Of a stretch of 64,000 nucleotides of DNA, positions 56,876-64,000 are shown piece after piece. The translations under genes and the position numbers were made by a program. The stretch spans positions 20,319-84,318 of the forward strand of contig JAPPNE010000058.1 in NCBI GenBank assembly GCA_028818775.1, read 5' to 3'. Origin of the DNA: Deltaproteobacteria bacterium (GTDB taxonomy: Bacteria; Desulfobacterota; Binatia; UBA9968; JAJDTQ01). Position 1 is the first letter of the stretch, and each line of letters starts with the position of its first letter. The notes under the pieces were generated by a model. The model worked only from the letters and a program-made list of their open reading frames with translations, did not search any database and had not been told where the DNA came from.

Positions 56876-56952
56876 AGTGCCCTCCCGTGGTTTGTAGGAG
56901 GGCTTGACCACTGCGATGACGAGCGGTACAAGGAGAAAGCTACTTGACCTTG

Positions 56953-56999
56953 TGGCCCTCCGGGGCCAGGGAGCCGCCTTTGGGCGGCTCTCGTCTTTT
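56953..56999 (+). terminator. Tandem hairpins with T-rich tail
   Basis: Stem 1 TGGCCC/GGGCCA (56953-56968) and stem 2 GAGCCGCC/GGCGGCTC (56971-56990, loop TTTG) are followed by TCGTCTTTT on the plus strand. This is terminator-like, but the nearest plus-strand gene ends 300 bp earlier, so it could end an unannotated plus-strand RNA. Confidence 0.4.
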
Positions 57000-57030
57000 C
57001 AGGGAATGGTATCTGGACCTGGCGGCGCCG

Positions 57031-57240
57031 TCAAGGTCCTTCCAGGCAGTATCCACAGGGCCGTGCATTGTCATATCTCTTCTTCGCTTCACGCTTTGCG
57101 TCTCGGAATGATTTGAACTTCCCGAGGTACATCCGATGTTCCGCCTTCATTTCATCGAGCCATCTGCAGGCACCCTCCTGATGAATGACATGGCCGTCAT
57201 TCGGTTGAGCCTTCGTATTCACGTAGTACCGATTCTTCAT
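57031..57240 (-). CDS. Small protein coupled to the IS1-like transposase
   Basis: A 69-residue protein, MKNRYYVNTKAQPNDGHVIHQEGACRWLDEM ... YLGKFKSFRDAKREAKKRY ... CGYCLEGP. Its ATG shares one base with the transposase stop (TAATG), so translation is coupled. Proteins beginning YYVN-x-x-AQPN with HxxxC and CxxC pairs occur widely as small unnamed proteins; a zinc site formed by His/Cys is plausible. Why it follows a transposase is unknown. Confidence 0.7.
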   Translation of the reverse strand: MKNRYYVNTKAQPNDGHVIHQEGACRWLDEMKAEHRMYLGKFKSFRDAKREAKKRYDNARPCGYCLEGP

Positions 57241-57971
57241 TAGCCGTACCTCTCGATCACGTCCAGAAGCCACTCGTAGTCGTGGAGCTCCTTGGTGAGT
57301 CCGGCTTCCATCGCCGGTGTGCACCGGATCGTCTGATGGATACGCACCCAGTTGTAGTGGAGGAAGTGGATGTTGACCGCGTAGACGTGGTTCTCCAGCT
57401 TCTTCGAGTGCGCGTTCGTCCGGCGCGCGAAGCGCTTGATGTGCGTCCGGATGGTGAGATTCTGGCGCTCCACGAAGCTGTTGGTCGCGTCCCCGAACTC
57501 GAAGTCCACGTTGCCCCCGAAGGCCTCCTTCACGGCCGGCGGGTAGACCGTGTACTCGTCCGTGGTGAGCTGGATGCGGTTCGAGATCCGCGAAGCCAGG
57601 TCGCGCATGAACATCCGGCCCTCGGCTGAGCCGCGCCCACCCGTGAGGTAGGAGATCACCAGCTTCGTGTCGGTGTCGATGGCGACCCAGGTGTAGACGT
57701 CCCCGGCCTCGGGGGGCGGCGACTTGGCGTCGCGAAGATTACCGGACTTGGCGTAGATGAAGGAGTGGATCTCGTCGGCCTGGACGTTCTCAGCCGCTAC
57801 GTTTCTTACGTGCAGGTCGTGGTAGGTTGCGCTGGCTCTCCCCGCCGTCTCGAGGAGCGACAGAACCGTGTGAGGGTCGATCCCCAAGGTCCTTGAGATC
57901 GACCTGATGCCCACGCACTCGACGAGGAGCTGCAGGACCTGGATCCGCTTCTCCCGAGGTAGCCGGTTCAC
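57240..57971 (-). CDS. IS1-like transposase
   Basis: A 243-residue DDE transposase of the type annotated as IS1 family. An N-terminal helix-turn-helix (QLLVECVGIRSISRTLGIDPHTVLSLLE) precedes the catalytic domain: first Asp in VQADEIHSFIYAK, second in TDEYTVYP, Glu in NSFVERQNLTIRTHIKRF. It lacks the N-terminal zinc finger of classical InsA. The start is GTG at 57971, with only ggaag close before it; a stop lies three codons upstream. I see no matching terminal inverted repeats, so the element boundaries are undefined. Confidence 0.88.
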   Translation of the reverse strand: MNRLPREKRIQVLQLLVECVGIRSISRTLGIDPHTVLSLLETAGRASATYHDLHVRNVAAENVQADEIHSFIYAKSGNLRDAKSPPPEAGDVYTWVAIDTDTKLVISYLTGGRGSAEGRMFMRDLASRISNRIQLTTDEYTVYPPAVKEAFGGNVDFEFGDATNSFVERQNLTIRTHIKRFARRTNAHSKKLENHVYAVNIHFLHYNWVRIHQTIRCTPAMEAGLTKELHDYEWLLDVIERYG

Positions 57972-58134
57972 CTTCCGATTTTACCACATTCTCGCCGCGC
58001 GGGGTGAATTTCAGGGTCATCCGGGTGCGAAGAGACTGCGGGTCCATCGGGACCTGCCCCGTGGCCATTTGCACCACGCGCTTCGCCGCTTTCGCGGGGT
58101 CGCGGGGGATCTCGTGGCTCCTGCGCTTCGCCAT
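57790..58134 (-). CDS. Short gene overlapping the transposase 5' end
   Basis: A 114-codon frame starting MAKRRSHEIPRDPAKAAKRVVQMATGQVPMDPQSLRTRMTLKF with a strong aaggagg site 10 bases before the ATG. The first 50 codons look protein-like; the last 60 run in another frame over the transposase gene and do not. Either a gene truncated by insertion of the transposase, or the upstream reading frame of the element. The coordinates of the true end are unsure. Confidence 0.45.
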   Translation of the reverse strand: MAKRRSHEIPRDPAKAAKRVVQMATGQVPMDPQSLRTRMTLKFTPRGENVVKSEGEPATSGEADPGPAAPRRVRGHQVDLKDLGDRPSHGSVAPRDGGESQRNLPRPARKKRSG

Positions 58135-58227
58135 GGCGGGCCTCCTTGCGTTCACCATACCATAGAACCCGCGCGTAGCATGAACCCAAACAATTGACAA
58201 CCGTTTTTTCATTGTGTAGCGTCGGAG

Positions 58228-58358
58228 TTGAACGCATCCAACGGGAGCCCGTGTGTCGGGCCTTCCGTGAAATACAAGAGCCCTGCACATGGCGCGGAGT
58301 AGCTTCCCGCGCCTGGGCGAATACGCGGACACTCCAACTCCCGTTGAGGTGCGTTCGA
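58228..58358 (+). ncRNA. Foldable 130-nt leader or MITE-like element
   Basis: An outer stem of about 20 pairs (58228-58247 with 58338-58358) has one bulged A and two G-U pairs. Inside lie CCCG/CGGG (58248-58260) and GGCGCGG/CCGCGCC (58291-58313) hairpins. It sits 95 bp upstream of the exported-protein gene at 58454. It could be a structured 5' leader RNA or a small mobile element with inverted ends; the adjacent IS1-like gene makes the second option real. Confidence 0.4.
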
Positions 58359-58453
58359 GGCCCGGCAACCCCGCCAGGCCGCGGACAGCAACGGCGCGCG
58401 CAACTGGCTCGAACAACGGATGACGCGTCGGGACAACTCACGGGAGGTGTGCC

Positions 58454-58729
58454 ATGGTGCGAATCGTGCTCAGTGTGCTGTGCTTGGTTGCGTTGGCCTT
58501 TCCGGCCGGCGCTCACTACATCGGGTTCCCTCACACCCACGAGCAGCGCCGGCCAAGCGTCGGGGACATCTGGGGCCAGCGGCTCCAGCAGGAACGCCGG
58601 GAGTGGCAACAGCAGCGGAACTACGAGCGGGACCGATACTACAACCCCCGCTACAACAACACGCTCACGACATTCGACTGTCTCGGGGAGAACTTCAGGT
58701 CTTGCCAGGGGCTCCCGCCCAGGCGGTAG
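58454..58729 (+). CDS. Small exported protein, Arg/Gln/Tyr-rich
   Basis: A 91-residue protein. Signal peptide MVRIVLSVLCLVALAFPAGA, then a His-containing start (HYIGFPHTHEQ) and a Gln/Arg/Tyr-rich stretch (QQERREWQQQRNYERDRYYNPRYNN). Two Cys (FDCLGENFRSC) could form a disulfide. Good ribosome site gggaggtg. Function not recognised. It is followed 10 bp later by another exported-protein gene. Confidence 0.75.
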   Translation: MVRIVLSVLCLVALAFPAGAHYIGFPHTHEQRRPSVGDIWGQRLQQERREWQQQRNYERDRYYNPRYNNTLTTFDCLGENFRSCQGLPPRR

Positions 58730-58739
58730 GGGTGGTCCG

Positions 58740-59351
58740 ATGCGCGCATTCCTGCTCATCGTCATGTTGGCGGTGGCCGGTGTGCCCGTGCCTGCACCGG
58801 CCCAAGTTCAATACCACCCATACGCACCCCCGCCTGATCCCTCCAGCTACCCGAATCCCTGGGACTCCATGTCCCGCGGGTTCGAGCGCGGTTTGGAGAT
58901 GGGGCGCCGTCTCCGGCAAGAAAGAGAGCTTCGCAAGCGCCGCGAACACGAGGCCCGCATGCGCGAACTGGAGCGGGCCGAGGCGGCACAGCGTCTGCGC
59001 ATGCTCGAAGAAGAGCGACGCCGGCGCGAATACGAGCAGAGGCAACGGGAGCAAGCCGCCGCCGCTGCCCGCGCCCAAAAGCCGGATACGGCAGAGAAGG
59101 ACCCTGGGAATGACCTCCCCCTGAGTGGGGAGGAAATGGCAGCCATGATCAACGATGAAGGGTTCTTGAAGTACTTCTACAGTGTCGTCGATGCCCAGTC
59201 GATAGAAGAACGCCTGAGACTGTTGAAGGCCAGGATGGAGGAGAATGGGTGGCACGACGCCGGATTGGAGAAAAGCATACGAGAGCACAAGTTCATTGCG
59301 TTACTCGTCGAAAGAGCGCAACGAAGGAAAGAGAGGGGTGAACAGAAGTGA
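58740..59351 (+). CDS. Exported coiled-coil protein
   Basis: A 203-residue protein. Signal peptide MRAFLLIVMLAVAGVPVPAPAQ, a Pro/Tyr-rich spacer (YHPYAPPPDPSSYPNPW), then a strongly charged coiled coil at about 50-115 (RLRQERELRKRREHEARMRELERAEAAQ) and a C-terminal helical domain (EEMAAMINDEGFLKYFYSVVDAQSIEERL). No family recognised. Likely cotranscribed with 58454-58729. Confidence 0.75.
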   Translation: MRAFLLIVMLAVAGVPVPAPAQVQYHPYAPPPDPSSYPNPWDSMSRGFERGLEMGRRLRQERELRKRREHEARMRELERAEAAQRLRMLEEERRRREYEQRQREQAAAAARAQKPDTAEKDPGNDLPLSGEEMAAMINDEGFLKYFYSVVDAQSIEERLRLLKARMEENGWHDAGLEKSIREHKFIALLVERAQRRKERGEQK

Positions 59352-59426
59352 GAGGGAGGTACATTGACACGGGGGCCAGCAGACCGCCATCCGCTGACCC
59401 CCTCAATCGGAGGAGGATTCAATCAC

Positions 59427-59654
59427 ATGGCAACGGAAAGGGCCGATCTGCATGGAGGGTTCAGCGTCGAGAGTCTCAGTGATGACGATGCAAGGATACA
59501 TGGCATCGATCCCGGGGGGACCCCCCTTGGCGTCTTGACCGTCTATACTACTGCCGAGAACGGTAGCCGACTTACCACTCGCTACATCTTCCCCCAATTT
59601 GCGTTGCGTAACTTGGCCCATGAAATCCTCCGGCGATTTCCAGACGACGGCTAG
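59427..59654 (+). CDS. Small uncharacterised protein
   Basis: A 75-residue protein (MATERADLHGGFSVESLSDDDARIHGID ... YIFPQFALRNLAHEILRRFPDDG). ggaggagg lies 11-18 bases before the ATG. It has alternating beta-like and helical pattern and no signal peptide or motif I can name. The frame is open upstream to 59364 but without a better start. Confidence 0.55.
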   Translation: MATERADLHGGFSVESLSDDDARIHGIDPGGTPLGVLTVYTTAENGSRLTTRYIFPQFALRNLAHEILRRFPDDG

Positions 59655-59741
59655 AGCTTGCTCAACGTTAGCCCCGCTTGTCAACCCCAAATTCACACAG
59701 TACCGACTCTCTGGGTTGAACAGCCGCCACGGACAAGCCGA

Positions 59742-59786
59742 AACAAGGAAGGGGGCGGTGCTTGCACACCGCCCCCTTTCCTTGTT
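59742..59786. terminator. Long hairpin between convergent genes
   Basis: A 19-bp stem with one bulged base (59742-59760 with 59767-59786, loop CTTGCA) lies between a plus-strand gene ending at 59654 and the minus-strand aminomutase ending at 59801. The T-rich flanks (CCTTGTTGG, and CCTTGTTTCGG on the minus strand) make a two-way terminator likely. Confidence 0.65.
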
Positions 59787-59800
59787 GGTTGCGCGCGGGC

Positions 59801-61240
59801 TCAGTGCTTCGTCGTCGGCCACCTCCCCTGCACCATGGCGTTGAAGTCATCCGTGAAGAAGAACTTCTCCTGGCCGAAGGCGGGGCGCAACTGGTCGAAC
59901 CAGGTGGCCTCGGGGTCGTAGGCGGCGAAGAAGGGGCGTCCGACCCAGTCGGGGTTGCGTCCCTGGAGGAAGCGGAGGATGAACACTTTCTCGCCGCCGA
60001 TCTCCTGCACGTCCTGGACCTCCACCTTGCCCGGGGTGGCGCTCATGCTCGGGCCGCGCACGGTGCGGGACAAGCCGGAGACGAACTTGTAGGCGTTCTG
60101 GAAAATTTCGCAGCAGCGGTCCAGCGGCACCTCGAAGTAATTGCGCGCGCCGGTGTCGCGTTCCACGAACATATAGTAGGGGATCATCCCCAGCCGCACC
60201 TCTTCCTCCCACATGCGGATCCACACGTCCGAGGAGTCGTTGATGTGGCGCAGCAGCGGCGCCTGGCAGCGGATCACCGCACCGGCGTCGCGCAGGCGGC
60301 GGATCGCCTCCCGGACCACGTTGGTCTCAAGCTCCCGCCAGTGGTTGAAGTGGGCCATGATGGCGACGTGCTTGCCCGCCTTCACGATCTTCTCCAGCAG
60401 CCGCAGCATGTCGTCCGCGTCCTCGTCGCCGACGAAACGGTAGGGCCAGAACGTCAAAGCCTTGGTGCCGATGCGGATGTCCTGCACGTGGGCGAACCGC
60501 GGGTCGTCCACCAGCGGCTCCAGGTAATTGGCGAATACCGCGGTCTTCATGATCATGGGGTCGCCGCCGGTCACCAGGAGGTCGGTGACGTCAGGATGCG
60601 TGGCCAGATAGTCATGCAGCCCGTCCGCTTCCTTGGCGACGATCTTGAGCTCGTTGTCGCCCACGAACTGCGCCCAGCGGAAGCAGAACGTGCAATAGGC
60701 GTGGCAGGTCTGCCCCTGGCTGGGGAAGAACAGCACGGTCTCGCGGTACTTGTGCTGAAGACCGTGGATCGTCTCGTGCCCGACCTGGGGGATGTTCAGC
60801 TCCCGCTGGCCGGCAGGGTGCGGGTTGAGTTTCTCGCGGATCTCGTGGGCACCTTCCTTGATCTCCTTCGCCGAAGCGTCGCGCCGGAAAAGGTCGGCCA
60901 TACGCAGGAAGTCGTCCTCCTCGAGCATCCCCTGCTGCGGGAAGGTCATCTGGAAGACCGGGTCGTCGGGCACCCGGTCCCAGTCGATGAGGTGGTCGAT
61001 CACGTACCGGTTGGAGCGGAAGGGCAGCACGTTGGCCACCACTTTCATGGCGAAGCGGTCGTCCCTGGGAAGACGTTCGAGCTGCGAAATTTCGTCGAGA
61101 TGCTTCGTCGACAGCGCCTTGTAGCGTTCGGAGGGAAAGATCGGCGCCTCCCGGGTGAGGTACTCTTCTTCCGCTTGAACGGACATCGCCCCCGGGTCGC
61201 GCGCGGGCTCTTTTCCGGTTTCCGACGGGACTTTGCTCAT
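59801..61240 (-). CDS. KamA-family radical SAM aminomutase (possibly glutamate 2,3-aminomutase)
   Basis: A 479-residue radical SAM/PLP aminomutase. The cluster motif is C179, C183, C186 (CHAYCTFCF), and the SAM block VTGGDPMIM follows at 223-231. K405 in SATPGKVEV is the best candidate for the PLP lysine. In clostridial lysine 2,3-aminomutase two Asp (293 and 330) bind the side-chain amine of lysine; hand alignment puts R361 and S400 there. A positive residue suits an acidic substrate such as glutamate, and the divergent neighbour is glutamate dehydrogenase. gggaggtgag precedes the ATG. Substrate inferred. Confidence 0.9.
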   Translation of the reverse strand: MSKVPSETGKEPARDPGAMSVQAEEEYLTREAPIFPSERYKALSTKHLDEISQLERLPRDDRFAMKVVANVLPFRSNRYVIDHLIDWDRVPDDPVFQMTFPQQGMLEEDDFLRMADLFRRDASAKEIKEGAHEIREKLNPHPAGQRELNIPQVGHETIHGLQHKYRETVLFFPSQGQTCHAYCTFCFRWAQFVGDNELKIVAKEADGLHDYLATHPDVTDLLVTGGDPMIMKTAVFANYLEPLVDDPRFAHVQDIRIGTKALTFWPYRFVGDEDADDMLRLLEKIVKAGKHVAIMAHFNHWRELETNVVREAIRRLRDAGAVIRCQAPLLRHINDSSDVWIRMWEEEVRLGMIPYYMFVERDTGARNYFEVPLDRCCEIFQNAYKFVSGLSRTVRGPSMSATPGKVEVQDVQEIGGEKVFILRFLQGRNPDWVGRPFFAAYDPEATWFDQLRPAFGQEKFFFTDDFNAMVQGRWPTTKH

Positions 61241-61486
61241 GACTCACCTCCCAAGTTATCGGGTCTCGTCTTTCGAGCCTTGGCTCTGAGTAGAAGTATA
61301 CTCCGTAGACGGCAATTTGAAAGACAGAATTGAGAATAATCGTTGCCAACATAGTATTGCAAGGGCCGTGTACGCTCTCGGAGGAGTGATTTTTTCGGCC
61401 TTTGCCGTTTTTTCTGCTTTACTATTCATTAGGGGCGATTGGTTATTCGGATACAGCCTCACGAAGGCTCGAAAGGAGCGAACGTC
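61241..61486. promoter_or_regulatory. Divergent control region of the aminomutase and glutamate dehydrogenase
   Basis: 246 bp, AT-richer than its flanks. On the plus strand a short stem CGGC/GCCG (61396-61407) is followed by six T (61408-61413), within a frame encoding a hydrophobic stretch (VIFSAFAVFSALLFI). It may be a weak attenuator or leader. Promoters for both genes must lie here, but I cannot place them with certainty. Confidence 0.35.
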
Positions 61487-62758
61487 ATGGCCACGGATCT
61501 GTTTTCCACCGCGCGGGAGCGCCTCGAAGACGCCGCCCGCTATCTCGACATCGAGCGCGAGATCATCGACCAGCTCCGGTATCCCAAGGAAACGCTGGCC
61601 GCCACCCTGCTGGTGCGCATGGACGACGGCTCGCGCAAGGCGTTCAAGGCGTGGCGCTGCCGCTACGACGACACCCGCGGCCCCACCAAGGGCGGCATCC
61701 GCTTCCACCCCGCGGTGAACGTGGACGAGGTGATGACGCTGGCGTTCTGGATGACCTTCAAGTGCGCGGTCGTAAACCTCCCCTTCGGCGGCGCCAAGGG
61801 CGGCGTGTCGGTGGATGTCAAGACCCTCTCCCGGGCCGAGCTGGAGCGCCTGAGCCGCTCCTACGTCGAGGCGTTCTCGCGCTTCATCGGACCCGAGCGC
61901 GACATCCCCGCCCCCGACATGTACACCAACGGCATCGTCATGGCCTGGATGGCGGACGAGTACGGCACCATCACCGGCCATCCCAGCCCGGCCATCATCA
62001 CCGGCAAGCCGGTGGCGCTGGGCGGCTCGCTCGGACGTGACGACGCCACCGGCCGGGGCGGTTTCAATATTCTGAACCACCTGAAGGAGGAGCTCGGGGT
62101 CAGCCGCGAAACGTCGCGGATCGTGCTGCAGGGATTCGGCAACGCCTCGTTTCACTGCGCCCGCCTCCTCCACGACGACGGGTACCGCATCATCGGGCTT
62201 TCGGATTCGACCACGGCCATCCATGACCCCGACGGCATGAATCCCTACGCGGTGATGGAGCACAAGAAACGCACCGGACACGTCGCCGGAGCGCCCACGC
62301 ACGGCACGGCGCGCGAGCTCGACAACGCGGCGCTGCTGGAAACGGAATGCGACGTGCTGATTCCCGCCGCGGTGGAGAACCAGATCACCGAAACCAACGC
62401 GGCCAGGATCCAGGCGCCGGTCATCCTGGAGCTCGCAAACGGCCCGACAACGCCGGCCGGCGACGCGGTCCTCGACAAGAAGGGCACGGTGGTGATTCCC
62501 GACATCCTAGCCAATTCGGGCGGGGTGACGGTGTCCTACTTCGAGTGGGTGCAGAACAAGGCTGGCTACTACTGGCCGGTGGAGGAGGTGCACGCCAAGC
62601 TCAAGGCCATCCTGGAGCCCGAAACCCGGCGCGTGTGGGACGTGGCCAGGGACAAGGCCGTCAGCATGCGCACCGCCGCCTATGTCCACGCCCTTGAGCG
62701 CATCGGAGACGCGGTGGAGGCCCGCGGCACCAAGGCGTTCTTCAACCCGTTGGGCTAG
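61487..62758 (+). CDS. Glutamate dehydrogenase (Glu/Leu/Phe/Val dehydrogenase family)
   Basis: A 423-residue hexameric-type dehydrogenase interconverting glutamate with 2-oxoglutarate and ammonia. Substrate Lys residues are K68 (GPTKGGIRFHP) and K104 (FGGAKGGV); the cofactor loop is VLQGFGNASFHCA. The size and the PTKGGIRFHP block suit catabolic NAD- or dual-specific enzymes. ATG at 61487 has aaaggag 8-14 bases upstream; the GTG at 61439 is rejected. Divergent from the KamA-type aminomutase. Its TAG stop begins a TAGTGTCCTG repeat. Confidence 0.94.
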   Translation: MATDLFSTARERLEDAARYLDIEREIIDQLRYPKETLAATLLVRMDDGSRKAFKAWRCRYDDTRGPTKGGIRFHPAVNVDEVMTLAFWMTFKCAVVNLPFGGAKGGVSVDVKTLSRAELERLSRSYVEAFSRFIGPERDIPAPDMYTNGIVMAWMADEYGTITGHPSPAIITGKPVALGGSLGRDDATGRGGFNILNHLKEELGVSRETSRIVLQGFGNASFHCARLLHDDGYRIIGLSDSTTAIHDPDGMNPYAVMEHKKRTGHVAGAPTHGTARELDNAALLETECDVLIPAAVENQITETNAARIQAPVILELANGPTTPAGDAVLDKKGTVVIPDILANSGGVTVSYFEWVQNKAGYYWPVEEVHAKLKAILEPETRRVWDVARDKAVSMRTAAYVHALERIGDAVEARGTKAFFNPLG

Positions 62759-62797
62759 TGTCCTGTCTGGTCACTAGGGCCGCCGCGGGCCGTTCCT

Positions 62798-63943
62798 TCA
62801 GCGGATCCTGATCGGCGGCGGTGCGGTCCGCGTCCTCCAGCAAATGAGACGGAGTCTCCGCCATTCCTGGTGGTCGCCGCCGAATACCTTTCCGGTGGCG
62901 CGCGGCGCGCGGCGCACGGTCTCGATACGCTCGCGGGTGAGTGGATGGGTCGAAAGGAAACCGGAAAGCGCACCTTCGCCCTGTGCCTGCGCCGCGAGCG
63001 CCCGAGTAAAGAACTCCTCGAATCCCTTGGAATCGATTCCCGCGGCATACAGGCGTTCCAACGCATAGTCGTCCGCCTGCCGCTCAGCTACGCGGGAGTA
63101 GCCGCTGTTGAGCACCCATCGGCCGAGTCCCGTGATCAGGATACCCCCGGCCACGTCGCCGGTCACGAGGCCCACCACGACCGAGACGGCCGCCGTACGG
63201 TACAAACCCTGGATCGGGTGGTCGTATTGGATGTGGCCGATTTCATGAGCGATGACGCCCGCGACTTCCTCCGCGCTCAGGGCGTTGTCGATGAGCCCCT
63301 TGGTCAGGACGACGATGCCGCCGGGCAGGGCGAATGCGTTGTCCATCCTCGTATTGATCACGACGAGGCGCAAGGACGGCGGCTCGGGCATGTTCGCGGT
63401 GACGCGGACGGCCATCACCCTCAGGGCGTTCTGTCCCTCCGCATCGTTGCAATAGGTCCGCCGGTGCCGGGGTGGTCCGCTGGGGTCGATCTGGACGAGA
63501 CGGGCGAGCTGCCGCAAAGTCATGAAGCCGATGCGTTCCCTGACGGTGTGCGGAGTGACCGCCGCCAATTGCTCCGACAGGGAAGGCACGACGACAAGGA
63601 GAATGAACGTGATGGACCCGACGGCGGCTCCGGCCCACCCCACGATGCGGGCAAGGCCTCCCCATGACAGACGCACCTGGCGATAGAGCCGGGGCGCCAC
63701 CCCCTCGAGCGCCTCGACCACGCCGGGATCGTCGACCACCAGTCGCGCGGTGGTGCCGTCCAACCCGATCCGCACAGGCTCGCCCTCACGCGGCGGCTCC
63801 GCCAGGATCACCCGCTCGGCCGGCCAGTGCGCCAGCATGGCCCCGTGCACGGCGAAGACGACGATGCCCACATCCGTGACGGCGATGACGGTCGGTTGTG
63901 CCCGGGCCACGACGCCATCGTAGTAGTCGGCTGCGAACCTCAT
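62798..63943 (-). CDS. M48-family metalloprotease
   Basis: A 381-residue protein. Zinc motif HEIGH at 233-237 (VAGVIAHEIGHIQYDHP), third ligand in VAERQADDYALE, and STHPLTRERIE near the end, all typical of M48 (BepA/LoiP/Oma1-like). One N-terminal membrane helix at about 101-120 anchors it, with an extra N-terminal domain of about 95 residues. It probably degrades misfolded membrane or envelope proteins. The gene starts at ATG 63943, 4 bp from a TAGTGTC repeat. Confidence 0.92.
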   Translation of the reverse strand: MRFAADYYDGVVARAQPTVIAVTDVGIVVFAVHGAMLAHWPAERVILAEPPREGEPVRIGLDGTTARLVVDDPGVVEALEGVAPRLYRQVRLSWGGLARIVGWAGAAVGSITFILLVVVPSLSEQLAAVTPHTVRERIGFMTLRQLARLVQIDPSGPPRHRRTYCNDAEGQNALRVMAVRVTANMPEPPSLRLVVINTRMDNAFALPGGIVVLTKGLIDNALSAEEVAGVIAHEIGHIQYDHPIQGLYRTAAVSVVVGLVTGDVAGGILITGLGRWVLNSGYSRVAERQADDYALERLYAAGIDSKGFEEFFTRALAAQAQGEGALSGFLSTHPLTRERIETVRRAPRATGKVFGGDHQEWRRLRLICWRTRTAPPPIRIR

Positions 63944-63946
63944 GCC

Positions 63947-64000
63947 TAGTGTCGCGTCCCATGATTTCCTGGCATAAGTTGCGCAGGATTTTTTGTCGTC
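63947..64000 (+). repeat. TAGTGTC-type short repeat, copy 2 (runs to window edge)
   Basis: TAGTGTC at 63947 and GGATTTTTTGTCGTC ending at 64000, the same two ends at nearly the same distance as the copy at 43087-43139. The middle differs. The element may extend beyond the window. Confidence 0.45.

Overview
This window is a high-GC bacterial chromosome segment, most probably from an uncultured Gram-negative. The outer membrane is implied by apolipoprotein N-acyltransferase (Lnt), an RND efflux pump with its membrane-fusion protein, and a periplasmic TRAP-binding protein. The mix of amidohydrolase-2 proteins, luciferase-like monooxygenases, TRAP-TAXI transport, xanthine-dehydrogenase-family molybdoenzymes and many toxin-antitoxin modules is of the kind seen in metabolically broad proteobacteria, Desulfobacterota or Tectomicrobia. 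I cannot assign a lineage from the sequence alone. I see no rRNA, tRNA or CRISPR array.

Region 0-13.5 kb is mainly housekeeping and catabolic. It holds a truncated LVIVD-repeat protein, an RRM protein, three amidohydrolase-2 enzymes (1.2, 8.3 and 9.3 kb), lnt, a LOG-family/SMR-exporter pair, a two-subunit TPP enzyme, a D-2-hydroxyacid dehydrogenase, pterin carbinolamine dehydratase, RNase D and an M19 dipeptidase. Region 13.5-18.7 kb is a toxin-antitoxin patch: a PIN/RHH module back-to-back with an Xre/RES module, then (past plsY and a double cupin) a Fic protein bracketed by TACTAATT/AATTAGTA inverted repeats.

Region 18.7-34.2 kb is catabolic: an M24 peptidase, a threonine-synthase-like PLP enzyme, three tandem luciferase-like oxidoreductases, a DUF1611 protein, a TAXI-TRAP transporter, a Tat-exported amine oxidase and a three-subunit molybdenum hydroxylase (FAD, 2Fe-2S and Mo subunits, in that order). 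At 34.2-36.2 kb there is a gene broken by a one-base frameshift and a Phd/Doc-type module. A second, solitary Mo-subunit gene follows, then an RND efflux operon, an NMT1-like binding protein, an HExxH protein and the long helicase gene lhr.

Region 49.2-58.2 kb is accessory and looks like a defence island. It starts with a decayed AbiEii fragment and a stub of an AbrB-type antitoxin. Next come a Zn-ribbon DNA methyltransferase overlapping a PD-(D/E)xK endonuclease (a probable restriction-modification pair), an ISAzo13-type transposase remnant, a DUF429 protein and a stand-alone PD-(D/E)xK nuclease. An intact AbiE-like pair follows, related to the fragment at the left edge, and then an IS1-like transposase coupled to a small conserved-looking protein. 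At 58.2-59.7 kb a foldable 130-nt leader precedes two exported proteins.

The window ends with a KamA-family radical SAM aminomutase divergent from a glutamate dehydrogenase, which I read as a possible beta-glutamate osmolyte pair, and an M48 metalloprotease. Short TAGTGTC-type repeats sit directly at several gene ends.
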